64,000 bases of DNA from positions 53,866-117,865 of the forward strand of contig SWDR01000003.1 of the NCBI GenBank assembly GCA_005116815.1. Direction: 5' to 3'. Shown here one piece after another: positions 29,877-39,545 of the stretch. The DNA comes from Nitrospira sp. (lineage in GTDB: Bacteria > Nitrospirota > Nitrospiria > Nitrospirales > Nitrospiraceae). Within the stretch, counting starts at the first letter, position 1. Every line of letters starts with the position of its first letter. The position numbers and the translations under genes are program-made. The notes beneath the pieces are model-generated. The model was not told the DNA's origin. It saw nothing but the letters and a program-made list of their open reading frames with translations, and did no database searches.

Positions 29877-30575
29877 TCACCGTTCCTTTAGTTTGTAGCC
29901 TAGAGACTTGACCGACATAATTGCCTCGTTGAGCGAGGGGAGCTTTTGCTTGAGCCGCCGAATGTGGACGTCGACCGTTCGTGTCGTGCCGTAGTAATCG
30001 TAGCCCCAGACGGTATTGAGCAGGATGTCACGGGTCAGGACTCTGCCGGGATTGCGCAGGAGATGTTCGAGCAGGCCGAATTCTTTTGCCGTGAGCGGGA
30101 CTTCTGTTTTGTTCACGGTGACTTCGTGTCGCGCGAGGTCCATCACCAGATCGCCATACTGGTATCTGGCCGGGCTCTCGTCCGGTTTTCGATCGAGCCG
30201 GCGAAGGAGGGCTTTGATACGGGCGACGAGCGTCTTCGGGCTGAAGGGTTTGGTCACGTAGTCGTCGGCCCCCAGTTCCAGCCCGACGACGGTATCCGAT
30301 TCTTCGGCTTTGGCGGTCAACATGATGATGGGGAGCATGGCGGTTTCCGGAGCCGACCGCAGCCGTTTGCAGACCTCAAGACCGTCGATTTCAGGCAGCA
30401 TCAAGTCGAGGACGACCAGGTCGGGCTTCTCTTGTTTCGCATACTGAAGACCTTCCGTGCCGGTTGTGGCTGCAACCGTTCGAAAGCCCTCTTTCTCCAA
30501 ATAGAGTTTGACCAGTTGGAGAATGTCGTGCTCATCTTCAACGATGAGGATTTTTTTGCTGGCCGGGTTGGACAT
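29877..30575 (-). CDS. phoB: Response regulator, PhoB/OmpR type
   Basis: 232 residues from ATG 30575 (the track's TTG start adds an atypical leader). Receiver domain with VEDEHD, the phosphorylated aspartate in LVVLDLMLPEIDG and the lysine in DDYVTKPFSP. The C-terminal winged helix ends GTTRTVDVHIRRLKQKL...VKSLGYKL as in PhoB. Co-directional with phoR, which begins 25 bases after its stop, with a small hairpin in the gap. Probably activates phosphate-starvation genes, including possibly the DUF47-pit pair. Confidence 0.9.
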   Translation of the reverse strand: MSNPASKKILIVEDEHDILQLVKLYLEKEGFRTVAATTGTEGLQYAKQEKPDLVVLDLMLPEIDGLEVCKRLRSAPETAMLPIIMLTAKAEESDTVVGLELGADDYVTKPFSPKTLVARIKALLRRLDRKPDESPARYQYGDLVMDLARHEVTVNKTEVPLTAKEFGLLEHLLRNPGRVLTRDILLNTVWGYDYYGTTRTVDVHIRRLKQKLPSLNEAIMSVKSLGYKLKER

Positions 30576-30749
30576 CGTGAGTGGCGTGAGCCTACGGGGG
30601 AGAAGGCATCGTGTCAAGACGGGAGGAGAAGAGGGCGCGGGCTCATTGGGTTGACGGAACCCGCTGTGCTGACGTAATGTGGACGGCAGTCGTCCGCAAG
30701 TATATGGGCACGAATGTGGTCATGTACATATGAAGGAAAGGTAGCCGTC

Positions 30750-31703
30750 ATGAAGATCTATCTCACGAATCCACGCGGGTTTTGCGCCGGAGTCGACCGG
30801 GCGATCGATATCGTCGATCTCTCGCTCAAGAAGTATGGGGCGCCGATCTACGTGCGGCACGAAATCGTCCATAGCCGGCATGTCGTGAACTCGCTTCGCG
30901 ACAAGGGCGCCGTGTTTGTGGAGGAGTTGGGGGAAGTGCCGGAAGGTTCGGTAGTGATCTTCAGTGCTCACGGGGTTGCCAAGTCGGTTTGGGACGAAGC
31001 GAATCGGCGGGGATTGCATGTGATCGATGCCACTTGTCCGTTGGTCATCAAAGTGCATAACGAGGTCAATCGCGACTATACGCAGGGGTACGATCTCATT
31101 CTGATCGGCCATGCCGGCCACCCCGAAGTGATCGGGACGCTCGGGCAGATTCCGGACAAGTTCCATCTGGTCTCCTCGGTGGAAGATGTCAAGAATCTGC
31201 AGGTCGATCAAACGCATGATCTTTCGTACGTGACACAAACGACGTTGAGTGTCGATGAATGCCGGGATATCGTCGGGGCGCTCCATGAACGGTTCCCGCA
31301 TATCAAGGGACCTCACCAAGAAGATATTTGTTATGCGACACAGAATCGGCAGAATGCGGTGAAGGAGCTGTCCCTGCTGGTGGATGTCATCCTGGTCATC
31401 GGTTCTCCCAATAGTTCGAACTCCAACCGGTTGCGAGAGCTGGGGGAGCGGTGCGGGATTGCGTCCTACCTGATCGATGCCGCCTCCGACATCAACCCTG
31501 AATGGCTCGCCAATGTGAAAGCGATCGGGATTACGGCCGGCGCCTCGGCACCGGAGGTTCTGGTTGAAGAGGTCGTAACCTACCTCAAGACCTTTGGGCC
31601 TGCCGAGGTCGAAGACCTGACGGTGATCGAAGAGGACGTTGAGTTTCTCCTCCCTAAAGAGCTGATTACCATCGAGTCTTCCAACAGATCTGTTGAGGCG
31701 TAG
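30750..31703 (+). CDS. ispH: 4-hydroxy-3-methylbut-2-enyl diphosphate reductase (IspH)
   Basis: 317 residues from ATG 30750, the start of [18 protein letters not shown], with a GGAAAGG ribosome site; the track start at 30714 is too early. Last step of the MEP pathway, giving IPP and DMAPP. The three Fe-S cysteines are in GFCAGV, DATCPLV and [24 protein letters not shown] and the [10 protein letters not shown] substrate motif are all present. A terminator-like hairpin follows. The rest of the pathway in this window is dxs (broken) and ispG at 43-45 kb. Confidence 0.96.
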   Translation: MKIYLTNPRGFCAGVDRAIDIVDLSLKKYGAPIYVRHEIVHSRHVVNSLRDKGAVFVEELGEVPEGSVVIFSAHGVAKSVWDEANRRGLHVIDATCPLVIKVHNEVNRDYTQGYDLILIGHAGHPEVIGTLGQIPDKFHLVSSVEDVKNLQVDQTHDLSYVTQTTLSVDECRDIVGALHERFPHIKGPHQEDICYATQNRQNAVKELSLLVDVILVIGSPNSSNSNRLRELGERCGIASYLIDAASDINPEWLANVKAIGITAGASAPEVLVEEVVTYLKTFGPAEVEDLTVIEEDVEFLLPKELITIESSNRSVEA

Positions 31704-31762
31704 GCGGGGTAATCATCCCGCAGCCCCGTTGTCCCACTCCCTAAGTATTGTAGGTCTCTTTC

Positions 31763-31800
31763 GCCGGCCCTACCACCGGCAGTGTTTTTCTTTGATTTTT
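31763..31800 (+). terminator. Probable intrinsic terminator after ispH
   Basis: GCCGG (31763-31767) pairs with CCGGC (31776-31780) around an 8-base loop and is followed by a T-rich stretch (AGTGTTTTTCTTTGATTTTT). The stem is short, so efficiency is uncertain. Confidence 0.45.
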
Positions 31801-31821
31801 TCCGTTGGCCTGTGCTACAAA
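31792..31821 (+). promoter_or_regulatory. Possible smc promoter
   Basis: TTGATT (31792-31797), 18 bases, TACAAA (31816-31821), about 55 bases before the smc start. The -10 is a modest match. Confidence 0.35.
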
Positions 31822-31877
31822 GCCGGGCATTCTTTCCCTGTGAGTTGTCTCGATACACGCTACCGAAGGAGTCGCCG

Positions 31878-34800
31878 ATGTATTTGAAATCCCTTGAAAT
31901 GGCGGGGTTTAAGTCGTTCGCGGAGGCCCGGATCGAGTTCCCCGATGGCGTCACGGCCATTGTGGGGCCCAACGGAAGCGGTAAGAGTAATGTCGTCGAT
32001 GCGATTCTCTGGGTACTCGGGGAACAGAGCACCAAGGCTCTGCGCAGCGAGAAGATGGAAGATGTGATTTTTAACGGGACCGAGATGCGCAAGCCTCTTG
32101 GCCTGGCCGAAGTATCGCTCGTGATCAGTGGCCTGGATCGGATCAATGTGGATCCCTTGTCCGGGCTTTCCAGCCAGCTGTCTGAATATCAGGAACTCAT
32201 GATCACGCGCCGCCTGTACCGCAATGGCGACAGTGAATACCTCATCAATAAAACCGTCTGTCGATTGAAGGATGTCCGGAGCATTCTGCTGGATACCAGG
32301 GCCGGGACCAAAGGTCACACGGTGATCGCCCAGGGGCAGATCGATCAGATTCTCAACGCCTCACCGCAAGACCGGCGCGAGTTGATCGAGGAAACTGCCG
32401 GGATCGTTCGGTATAAAAAACAGAAGGCCGAAGCGTTACGCAAGTTGGATGCGACACAGCAGAATCTCTTGCGCGTGCGGGACATTATTGCCGAAGTGAA
32501 GAAGCAGTTGAATTCGCTCGAGCGTCAAGCCAGGCAGGCACGGTCCTATCAGACGTTGCATCAGGAGGCCAAATCGCTGGAGATTCAGCTGCTCACGAAT
32601 GAGTATCGCGTGCTTCGAACGACGATCGCGGACGTCGAGGCGGAGCTGCAACAGCTGGGGGATCGCGAGTCTGAACAGGCTGCAGGCTTGGCACGCTTGA
32701 GCACAGAGCTTGAGCAGATCAAATTCGCGATGGCCACGGCGAGCGAGGCGATCGGGCAGCGGCGCGAGGAACTGTCGAAAGTTGAGCAGCAACAGGCGCA
32801 GGCCTTGACGGCCGCAGAGGTCGAGCGTAATCGCGGTGAGCTCTACGTGCAGCAGCAGAGCCAGGGGGGGCAGGAGCTCGAGCGCCTCACCCAGGAGCAA
32901 GCGCAGGGGACGGCGGAAATTGCGGCGTTGGAGGGTATGCTGGTTGCGCTCGAACGTGAATGTGCGGAGCGTGAGCAGGCCTTCGCGACACTTGAGCAGG
33001 AAATGAAAGAGCTGGTCCATCAGCGCACTGCGGCCCTGGCAGAGGAAGAGCGAGGGCGCCGGGACGTTCTGAACCTGGCGGTATTGGTCGCCAATACCGA
33101 GCAGACACTGGTTCAATTGGCTGCTCGCATTCAAGAGGCGACGGATCGTGAGGTCCGTTTGGCCCGCGAGCGGGAAGACTTTCAGCTGCAGCATGTCACG
33201 ACAACGGACAAGCGTGAGGCGCTCAAGCAGGCCTGCCAGGAGGCAGAGCAGTTGGTGGCCGATCTGCGTAGGCAGAAGCAGGGCGTCGAAGAGGAAAGCG
33301 AACGCGCAGCGGCCGAATTGGTCGAGGTCGATCAGTTGGTCCTTCGCCAGTCGGAAGAGTTGGCGGCCGTGGATTCTCATCTCCGGGCGTTGGAAGGTGT
33401 GCTGCAGGAAGATATGGGCTATGGGCGGCGTGGCGATGAAGAATCGACGGCGCTCAAAGCGTGCAGCGGAGTTCGTGATGCCATTGCCGAGTGGTTGGCT
33501 GTGCCTGCCGGATGGGATCGGGCGGTGGAAGCGATTTTAGGCGAGCGGGTCAGGGGCTGGTTCGTCGATAGTCCCGCCGCCGCTTGTGACGCGATTGAAT
33601 TTCTCAAGGGGAAAGATCTCGGGCGGGGTACATTTATTCCCCAGCATCCGCGATGGACAGCTCGGGATGCAGAGGCTCAACAATGGTGGGCCTCGGTGCA
33701 GGGTCAGCCTGGTGTGGTGGGCCGCGCAGTCGATGTCATCCCTGTCCAGGGCGAGCGTGAAGCGGCGCGCAACTATCTCTTCGACCGGATCGTATTTATC
33801 GAAACCCTTCAAGATGCGACGGCCTTGTGGTCTCAGTTATCCATCGGGGCTCCCGATGGACCGGTTCTCGTCACCCGTGCGGGGGAAATTTTGGATGCGG
33901 CAGGGACGATCACCGGTGGACAGGTCAGTGCGACGGGAGGTGTGTTGCAACGGCGACGAGAGGTCTTGCAGCTGGATGCGCAGCGTCTGTCGCTGACGGG
34001 CTCTGTCGACGAGGGCAAGCAGCGTCGGGAGCGATTGTTGGCGCAGGGGCAGGAGTTGCGCGAACAGGGCCGGCAGCTCGTCGAGTCGCTTCGAGACGCA
34101 GAAATGCGCGGGCTCTCATTGCAAAAAGATGAAGCAGGGCTTCAGCACGTGCTGGGCAATCTCTCCCAGCGAATCGACACGTTGATGAGTGATGCACAGC
34201 GAGGCTCGGCGGAGGTGGAGCGGCTCATGCATGACACGCGTTCTTCCGAGGCGCAGCTTGCACAGTGGATGGCAGAGAAGACCGGCCAGGAAGGCGAACT
34301 CAGTCGCGTGCGTGAACGGGTGGGACAGATCGATCAGGACAAGCAGGGGCTTCAGGAGCGATTCACCGAGGCGCAGTTGGTCGCGCAGGATCTCAGGACG
34401 ACTCGTGAGCACCATCGGCGCGACCTCCTCCGGATTGAGCAGGAGCAACAGGCCGCGATCTCACGGATCGAGATCGTGACGCGCCATGTCGAAGGGCTGA
34501 CGGTTTCGATCGAGCAGAGCCGTACTGAGCGGGAACATCAAGAAACGCGTTGTCGTGAGTTCGGCGAATCGGCTGCCCAGGTGAAGGCCCAGTTGGTCGA
34601 ATTGCAAGAATCTCAGGCGCAGGATATGGCGGCGGCCCAGCAGCTCGATGCCGGGTTAGAAGAAGTTCGCCGTGCGGTGTCGTCTCTTCGTGAGTCCCGC
34701 TTGGCGGTGGAGGTCAAGAAAGCAGAAGTCCGGATGCAATTGGGGACGGTCGAGTCTACGCTCGCTGGTACCTACCAGGTCGATCTCGCGACGCTACTCG

Positions 34801-35564
34801 ATGCGCCGGTTGGGGAGATGACGGCCGAACAACTGTCGCTTGGCGAGGCGCCGATTCCGGAAGACCGTTCAGCCGTGAATGAGATGGCGATGAGGGAGCA
34901 ACTGCAGAAACTTCGCGAGAAACTCGATCGCCTGGGGCCGATTAATTTGGCCGCGATTCAGGAGCATCAAGAATTGGATCAGCGGTATCAATTTCTCACG
35001 ACGCAGGAACAGGATCTCTCCACCTCCATCGGCTCGCTTAAGGAAATCATTCAGCGGATCAACCTCACCACGAAGGATATGTTTGCTAGCACCTTTGCCG
35101 AGCTCCAGCAGAAATTCAGCGAAGTGTTCGTGAAGTTCTTTCCTGGGGGCCGGGCCGAGCTGCAATTGGTCGAGGTCCCGGCGGATGAGACAACAGAGAA
35201 CCGTGGGCAACAGGATCCCGGCGTCGACATCGTGGTGCAACCGCCTGGAAAACGCCTGAAGAGTATGACCATGCTCTCGGGTGGTGAGAAGACTTTGACG
35301 GCGATGGCCCTGCTCTTCGCGAGTTTTCTGATCAGGCCGACGCCGTTCTGTATCCTCGACGAAATCGATGCGCCGCTGGACGAAGAAAACATCGGGCGTT
35401 TTACCAGTGTCTTGCGGGAACTCTCCGCGAGTGCACAGTTCATGGTCATCACGCACAACAAGCGGACGATGGCCATTGCAGACTCCTTGTTTGGAGTCAC
35501 GATGGAAGAACCGGGCATTTCAAAAATCGTGTCGGTGAGACTGGGGAACTTGCAACCGGTCTAA
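31878..35564 (+). CDS. smc: Chromosome segregation protein SMC
   Basis: 1228 residues from ATG 31878 (MYLKSLEMAGFKSFAEA, with GAAGGAG before it; the track's 31782 start is spurious). Condensin ATPase that organises and separates chromosomes. N-terminal Walker A VGPNGSGKSNVVDA, long coiled coils (about 170-500 and 690-1010, rich in E, Q and R), hinge domain about 515-680, and the C-terminal signature MLSGGEKTLTAMALLF with Walker B PFCILDEIDAPLDEEN. Flanks give no scpA/scpB. No anomalies. Confidence 0.96.
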   Translation: MYLKSLEMAGFKSFAEARIEFPDGVTAIVGPNGSGKSNVVDAILWVLGEQSTKALRSEKMEDVIFNGTEMRKPLGLAEVSLVISGLDRINVDPLSGLSSQLSEYQELMITRRLYRNGDSEYLINKTVCRLKDVRSILLDTRAGTKGHTVIAQGQIDQILNASPQDRRELIEETAGIVRYKKQKAEALRKLDATQQNLLRVRDIIAEVKKQLNSLERQARQARSYQTLHQEAKSLEIQLLTNEYRVLRTTIADVEAELQQLGDRESEQAAGLARLSTELEQIKFAMATASEAIGQRREELSKVEQQQAQALTAAEVERNRGELYVQQQSQGGQELERLTQEQAQGTAEIAALEGMLVALERECAEREQAFATLEQEMKELVHQRTAALAEEERGRRDVLNLAVLVANTEQTLVQLAARIQEATDREVRLAREREDFQLQHVTTTDKREALKQACQEAEQLVADLRRQKQGVEEESERAAAELVEVDQLVLRQSEELAAVDSHLRALEGVLQEDMGYGRRGDEESTALKACSGVRDAIAEWLAVPAGWDRAVEAILGERVRGWFVDSPAAACDAIEFLKGKDLGRGTFIPQHPRWTARDAEAQQWWASVQGQPGVVGRAVDVIPVQGEREAARNYLFDRIVFIETLQDATALWSQLSIGAPDGPVLVTRAGEILDAAGTITGGQVSATGGVLQRRREVLQLDAQRLSLTGSVDEGKQRRERLLAQGQELREQGRQLVESLRDAEMRGLSLQKDEAGLQHVLGNLSQRIDTLMSDAQRGSAEVERLMHDTRSSEAQLAQWMAEKTGQEGELSRVRERVGQIDQDKQGLQERFTEAQLVAQDLRTTREHHRRDLLRIEQEQQAAISRIEIVTRHVEGLTVSIEQSRTEREHQETRCREFGESAAQVKAQLVELQESQAQDMAAAQQLDAGLEEVRRAVSSLRESRLAVEVKKAEVRMQLGTVESTLAGTYQVDLATLLDAPVGEMTAEQLSLGEAPIPEDRSAVNEMAMREQLQKLREKLDRLGPINLAAIQEHQELDQRYQFLTTQEQDLSTSIGSLKEIIQRINLTTKDMFASTFAELQQKFSEVFVKFFPGGRAELQLVEVPADETTENRGQQDPGVDIVVQPPGKRLKSMTMLSGGEKTLTAMALLFASFLIRPTPFCILDEIDAPLDEENIGRFTSVLRELSASAQFMVITHNKRTMAIADSLFGVTMEEPGISKIVSVRLGNLQPV

Positions 35565-35596
35565 GCAGAACGAAGTAGCTAAAACATGCGTACTTC

Positions 35597-35613
35597 AGAG
35601 GACTTCCGCCTCT
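35597..35613 (+). terminator. Weak hairpin after smc
   Basis: AGAGG, 7-base loop, CCTCT, then CTGTTTCTT. A five-base stem with an imperfect T tract; a tentative smc terminator. Confidence 0.25.
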
Positions 35614-35620
35614 CTGTTTC

Positions 35621-35649
35621 TTGACTCGGGGTAGGGTGTCTGTTATATA
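35621..35649 (+). promoter_or_regulatory. Sigma70-type promoter of the hopanoid locus
   Basis: TTGACT (35621-35626), 17-base spacer, TATATA (35644-35649). It faces shc. The fully palindromic GTAGTACTAC (35660-35669) lies at about the transcription start and could be an operator. Confidence 0.55.
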
Positions 35650-35760
35650 CCCACAACGGGTAGTACTACGGGCATACGGCTCGTAGTTCGAGCTCATACG
35701 GGGACGACGCGAGTCATTCGTCTAGTCCCATCCACCCGCAGCTTTCCACAGAACAATATA

Positions 35761-37941
35761 ATGAATCTGATTCGAGCGTTTCTGGATCGTCTATCGGATA
35801 GTCTCTTCGTCTCCGTGCCGGAGAAGTTGAGGTTGGCGACCGAGTTGTCCAAAGCCCCACCGTTGCGTCTGGTGTCAGACAAACCCATGCCTTCCACACC
35901 AATCGATCCTGCGATGCGGCGCCCACCCAGCCATTCCGTGAGTCCCGTGGATGCGCTCGACGACGCGGTTCGGCGTAGTCAAGCCTGGTTCTTGTCCAAA
36001 CAAGATGCATCAGAGGGATACTGGGTTGCGGAGCTTGAAGCCGATACGACCTTGACCTCTGAGTACATCATGTTGCGGCGGTTCCTCGATCGGGTCGATC
36101 CGGAACGCGAACGCAAGGCGGTGCGCTACCTCCGTGCTATGCAATTGCCCGATGGCGGCTGGCCGATTTTCTACGGTGGTCCTTCGGAGATCAGCGCCTC
36201 GGTCAAAGCCTATTTCGCCTTGAAGTTGAGCGGTATTTCAGCCGACGAGCCCTACATGCTCCGCGCCCGCGACTGTATTCATGCCAAGGGCGGCGTGGTC
36301 TGTGCGAATGTTTTCACGAAAATCACCCTGGCCTTGTTCGAACAGTACGATTGGGAAGGCCTTCCGAGTATGCCGCCGGAGATCATGCTCCTGCCGAAGC
36401 GGTTCTACTTCAGCATCTATGCGATTTCCTATTGGTCGCGTGCCGTCCTGATTCCCCTGTTGGTGGTGTTTGCGAATCAGCCCGTCTGCCGTATTCCCAA
36501 AGAGCAGGGGATCGACGAACTCTATGTCTTCCCCAGGGCCGAGATTCGCTATCGCGACGTGCCACCGTTCAATAAGGATCAACGGTGGTTTACCCCGCAT
36601 AATTTCTTCGTCCAATTGGACGGGGTGCTCAAACTCTACGACCGGATGCCGCTGAGTTGGTTGCGCGAGAAGGCCTTGCATCGGGCGGCCACCTGGATGT
36701 TGGACCATATCAAGGGTAGTGGCGGGTTAGGGGCCATCTATCCGGCAATGGCGAACTCGATCGTGGCGCTTCGCTGCCTCGGGTATCAGGTCGACGATCC
36801 CTTGGTCCGGAAGGCATTCCAGGAAATTGAATCGTTGGAAGTCTATAGCATCGTGTCGATCGGCGATCAGCGCGTCGAGGCCTTGCATCTCCAGCCCTGT
36901 CACTCTCCCATCTGGGACACGGCATTACTGATGAATGCCTTTATTGAAACCGGGATGCCGCAGGACCATCCCTCGCTCCAGAAAGCGGCCGCGTACTTGG
37001 CTTCCCGCCAGACGAAAACGGTTGGAGATTGGAAGTTCTCGGCCCCCAACGCAGAACCGGGAGGCTGGTATTTCCAGTTTGAGAACGAGCTCTATCCCGA
37101 TGTGGATGACTCGGCCGTCGTGTTGATGGCGTTGTCGAAAGTTCGAATGGCTCAGACGTCTGAACTGCAAGAATCGATTCAACGGGGAACGAATTGGGTG
37201 CTCGCCATGCAAGGATCCGATGGCGGCTGGGGCGCGTACGACAAGGATAATAATCGCATCGTGTTCAACTATATCCCTTTTGCCGATCACCATGCCTTGC
37301 TCGATCCGAGTACGTCCGACCTGACCGGTCGTTGCCTCGAGATGCTTGCGGCGCTGGGCTACGATCAGACACACCCAGCTGTGGGGCCGGCTCTCCGGTT
37401 TCTGAAGCGAGAGCAGGAAGCCGATGGCAGTTGGTATGGCCGGTGGGGCGTCAATTACATCTATGGTACCTGGTCCGTTTTGGCAGGGTTGCGGGCGATC
37501 GGGGTGGATCTTTCGGAGCCCTATATTCAGCGTGCGGTGACCTGGCTTGAGTCGAAACAGAATCCCGATGGCGGCTGGGGCGAGTCCTGTCATTCGTACG
37601 CAGAGGATCCTGCGTGGAGCGGGAAGGGAGACAGCACTCCGTCTCAAACGGCTTGGGCCATCATGGGCCTGATGTCGGCCGGGATGACCGATGCCTTCAG
37701 CGTCGCTCGCGGTATCCAGTATCTGCTCCGCCATCAACTGAAGGATGGCTCGTGGGAAGAGGTTCGCCATACAGGTACCGGGTTCCCTCGGGTGTTTTAT
37801 CTCCGCTACCACTGGTACTGCCAATATTTCCCGCTGTGGGCCTTGGCCATGTACCGGAACTTACGGACGCGCGGACACATGCGGGCCGATGAAGTGCGCG
37901 AGCAGGTCTTGGCATCCGGGTGTCATCGAGCCGACCGTTGA
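35761..37941 (+). CDS. shc: Squalene-hopene cyclase
   Basis: 726 residues; cyclises squalene to hopene, the hopanoid skeleton, at the inner membrane. The catalytic acid motif is YPDVDDSAVV near residue 445, and QW repeats are plentiful (QLPDGGWPIFYGG, QGSDGGWGAYD, QEADGSWYGRWG, QNPDGGWGES, QLKDGSWEEV). An N-terminal extension of about 60 residues precedes the first helix (LDDAVRRSQAWFL), so a later start is possible, but none is better supported. First gene of a run with hpnG and Mla-like transport genes. Confidence 0.96.
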   Translation: MNLIRAFLDRLSDSLFVSVPEKLRLATELSKAPPLRLVSDKPMPSTPIDPAMRRPPSHSVSPVDALDDAVRRSQAWFLSKQDASEGYWVAELEADTTLTSEYIMLRRFLDRVDPERERKAVRYLRAMQLPDGGWPIFYGGPSEISASVKAYFALKLSGISADEPYMLRARDCIHAKGGVVCANVFTKITLALFEQYDWEGLPSMPPEIMLLPKRFYFSIYAISYWSRAVLIPLLVVFANQPVCRIPKEQGIDELYVFPRAEIRYRDVPPFNKDQRWFTPHNFFVQLDGVLKLYDRMPLSWLREKALHRAATWMLDHIKGSGGLGAIYPAMANSIVALRCLGYQVDDPLVRKAFQEIESLEVYSIVSIGDQRVEALHLQPCHSPIWDTALLMNAFIETGMPQDHPSLQKAAAYLASRQTKTVGDWKFSAPNAEPGGWYFQFENELYPDVDDSAVVLMALSKVRMAQTSELQESIQRGTNWVLAMQGSDGGWGAYDKDNNRIVFNYIPFADHHALLDPSTSDLTGRCLEMLAALGYDQTHPAVGPALRFLKREQEADGSWYGRWGVNYIYGTWSVLAGLRAIGVDLSEPYIQRAVTWLESKQNPDGGWGESCHSYAEDPAWSGKGDSTPSQTAWAIMGLMSAGMTDAFSVARGIQYLLRHQLKDGSWEEVRHTGTGFPRVFYLRYHWYCQYFPLWALAMYRNLRTRGHMRADEVREQVLASGCHRADR

Positions 37942-37993
37942 TCGCTCCGCCGGCCTCCGCCCTATCGCGGGGTTGCCTCGCTGAGGATCGTTG

Positions 37994-38767
37994 ATGCATC
38001 CCATCGCCATCTTTGTTGCGACTCGCTGGGAGCTCCAGGCCGTTCAGCGTGCAATCGTCACGGATCGTGTGACGACCGTTGCCGGAGTCCGCTGCCAGAT
38101 TGGGCAGCATGGGCAGCGCGCCTACTGGCTCATTCAAACCGGCGTCGGTCCCGCTGCGGCCAGCGCGGTTGCTGAAAAGGTGTTGCAGGCACAGCCGATG
38201 TCGTTGGTCATTTCTACGGGCTTTGCCTGCGCGCTGATACCGGCTCAAGTAGGAGACCTCATCGTGGGAACCGCCGTGTCGTCCGTGCCGAAAGACGGAG
38301 TGGGGGCGATGGGGCATGATTTGATGTTGTGTGATGAGACTGTGCGCTCAGGTCTTCTCGCCGTAGCACAGGATGCCGGGATGGTCGTGCGAGTGGGAGC
38401 CATCGTGTCCGGGCCGACTGTGGTCTGGCAGTCCGAGGAGAAGCGCCGGCTGCGTCGTTTGACTGACGCGACGGGACTCGATATGGAAAGTGCCGCGCTG
38501 GCATCAGTGGCTCGTAAACGGGGCGTACCGATGGCCATCGTGCGGACGGTTTCCGATCTCGTGGATGAAGATCTCCCGCTTGACTTCAATCTCTTTCTCA
38601 GGCCCACTGGCTGGATGAAAGGTCTGTGGGCGCTCATTCGTCACCCCGCTGGTTTCGTAGGGCTGAATCGGTTGCGAACACAGAGCCGAGTGGCAGGGGA
38701 TCGATTGACAGAATGGTTTCAACACTATGCAACGTCTGATGTCGAATCTCCTCGCTGGTCCAGGTAA
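37994..38767 (+). CDS. hpnG: Hopanoid-associated nucleoside phosphorylase HpnG
   Basis: 257 residues from ATG 37994. A PNP/UDP-family phosphorylase-nucleosidase fold with QTGVGPAAASAVAEKVL and STGFACALIP near the N-terminus, VGDLIVGT, and the base-binding DMESAALASVARKRGVP. HpnG releases adenine from adenosylhopane, giving phosphoribosylhopane; the partner that makes adenosylhopane, HpnH, is encoded at 45.8 kb in this window. It overlaps or abuts the permease gene that follows. Confidence 0.85.
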   Translation: MHPIAIFVATRWELQAVQRAIVTDRVTTVAGVRCQIGQHGQRAYWLIQTGVGPAAASAVAEKVLQAQPMSLVISTGFACALIPAQVGDLIVGTAVSSVPKDGVGAMGHDLMLCDETVRSGLLAVAQDAGMVVRVGAIVSGPTVVWQSEEKRRLRRLTDATGLDMESAALASVARKRGVPMAIVRTVSDLVDEDLPLDFNLFLRPTGWMKGLWALIRHPAGFVGLNRLRTQSRVAGDRLTEWFQHYATSDVESPRWSR

Positions 38768-38770
38768 TTG

Positions 38771-39541
38771 ATGACGAATGTGATTGAACAGCTGGGTGCG
38801 CGGGCCATCCTCCGTGTACAGGAGATGGGTCGCATGTTGTTGTTTGTGCTGTCGGCTTGTGCCTGGCTGGTGCGGCCTCCCTTTCGATTCCATCAAATCA
38901 TGAAACAGCTCCACTTCATCGGGTATAAATCCGTGTTTGTCGTCGTGCTGACGGCGGGTTTTACGGGGATGGTGCTGGCGCTTCAAGGCTATTATAGCTT
39001 GCGGAAGTTTGGCTCCGAGGGGTTGCTGGGCTCTGCGGTGGCGTTGAGCATGATTCGGGAGTTGGGGCCGGTGTTGGCGGCGTTGATGGTGACCGCGCGG
39101 GCCGGCTCAGCCATGACTGCTGAGATCGGCATCATGCGGATTACGGAGCAGATCGATGCGCTCGATACGATGGCGATCAACCCGATGCAATATTTGATCG
39201 CCCCGAAATTGGTGGCGGGCGTGATCGGGGTGCCGTTGCTCGTGGCGATTTTCGATGTGGTCGGTATCTATGGCGGATCCCTCGTCGGAGTGGATTTGTT
39301 GGGCGTGAGCGAAGGGGCCTACTGGAATTCGATCGAATCGGCTGTGGAATGGAAAGATATCTACGGCGGCATCCTCAAGTCGATCAGCTTCGGGCTGATC
39401 ATCAGTTGGATTTGTTGCTATAAAGGGTTCTACACGAGACAGAGTGCCGAGGGATTGGGGAGCGCCACGACGGAAGCCGTGGTCTTGTCGTCGGTGCTCA
39501 TTCTTGTCTGGGATTATTTTCTGACCTCGGTCTTGCTCTAA
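38771..39541 (+). CDS. mlaE: MlaE-type ABC transporter permease
   Basis: 256 residues with the MlaE/YrbE family core: FTGMVLALQGYYSLRKFGSEG near residue 65, RELGPVLAALMVTARAGSAMTAEIG, and the MRITEQIDALDTMAINP loop, followed by four to five helices. Inner-membrane permease moving lipids between inner and outer membranes. Starts 3 bases after the hpnG stop. Direction of transport is not evident; placement in a hopanoid locus suggests hopanoids or phospholipids as cargo. Confidence 0.92.
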   Translation: MTNVIEQLGARAILRVQEMGRMLLFVLSACAWLVRPPFRFHQIMKQLHFIGYKSVFVVVLTAGFTGMVLALQGYYSLRKFGSEGLLGSAVALSMIRELGPVLAALMVTARAGSAMTAEIGIMRITEQIDALDTMAINPMQYLIAPKLVAGVIGVPLLVAIFDVVGIYGGSLVGVDLLGVSEGAYWNSIESAVEWKDIYGGILKSISFGLIISWICCYKGFYTRQSAEGLGSATTEAVVLSSVLILVWDYFLTSVLL

Positions 39542-39545
39542 TTTC

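Noticed and set aside
30651-30680. TTGACG-18-TAATGT as ispH promoter
   Set aside because: The -10 box matches only three positions; not strong enough to report.
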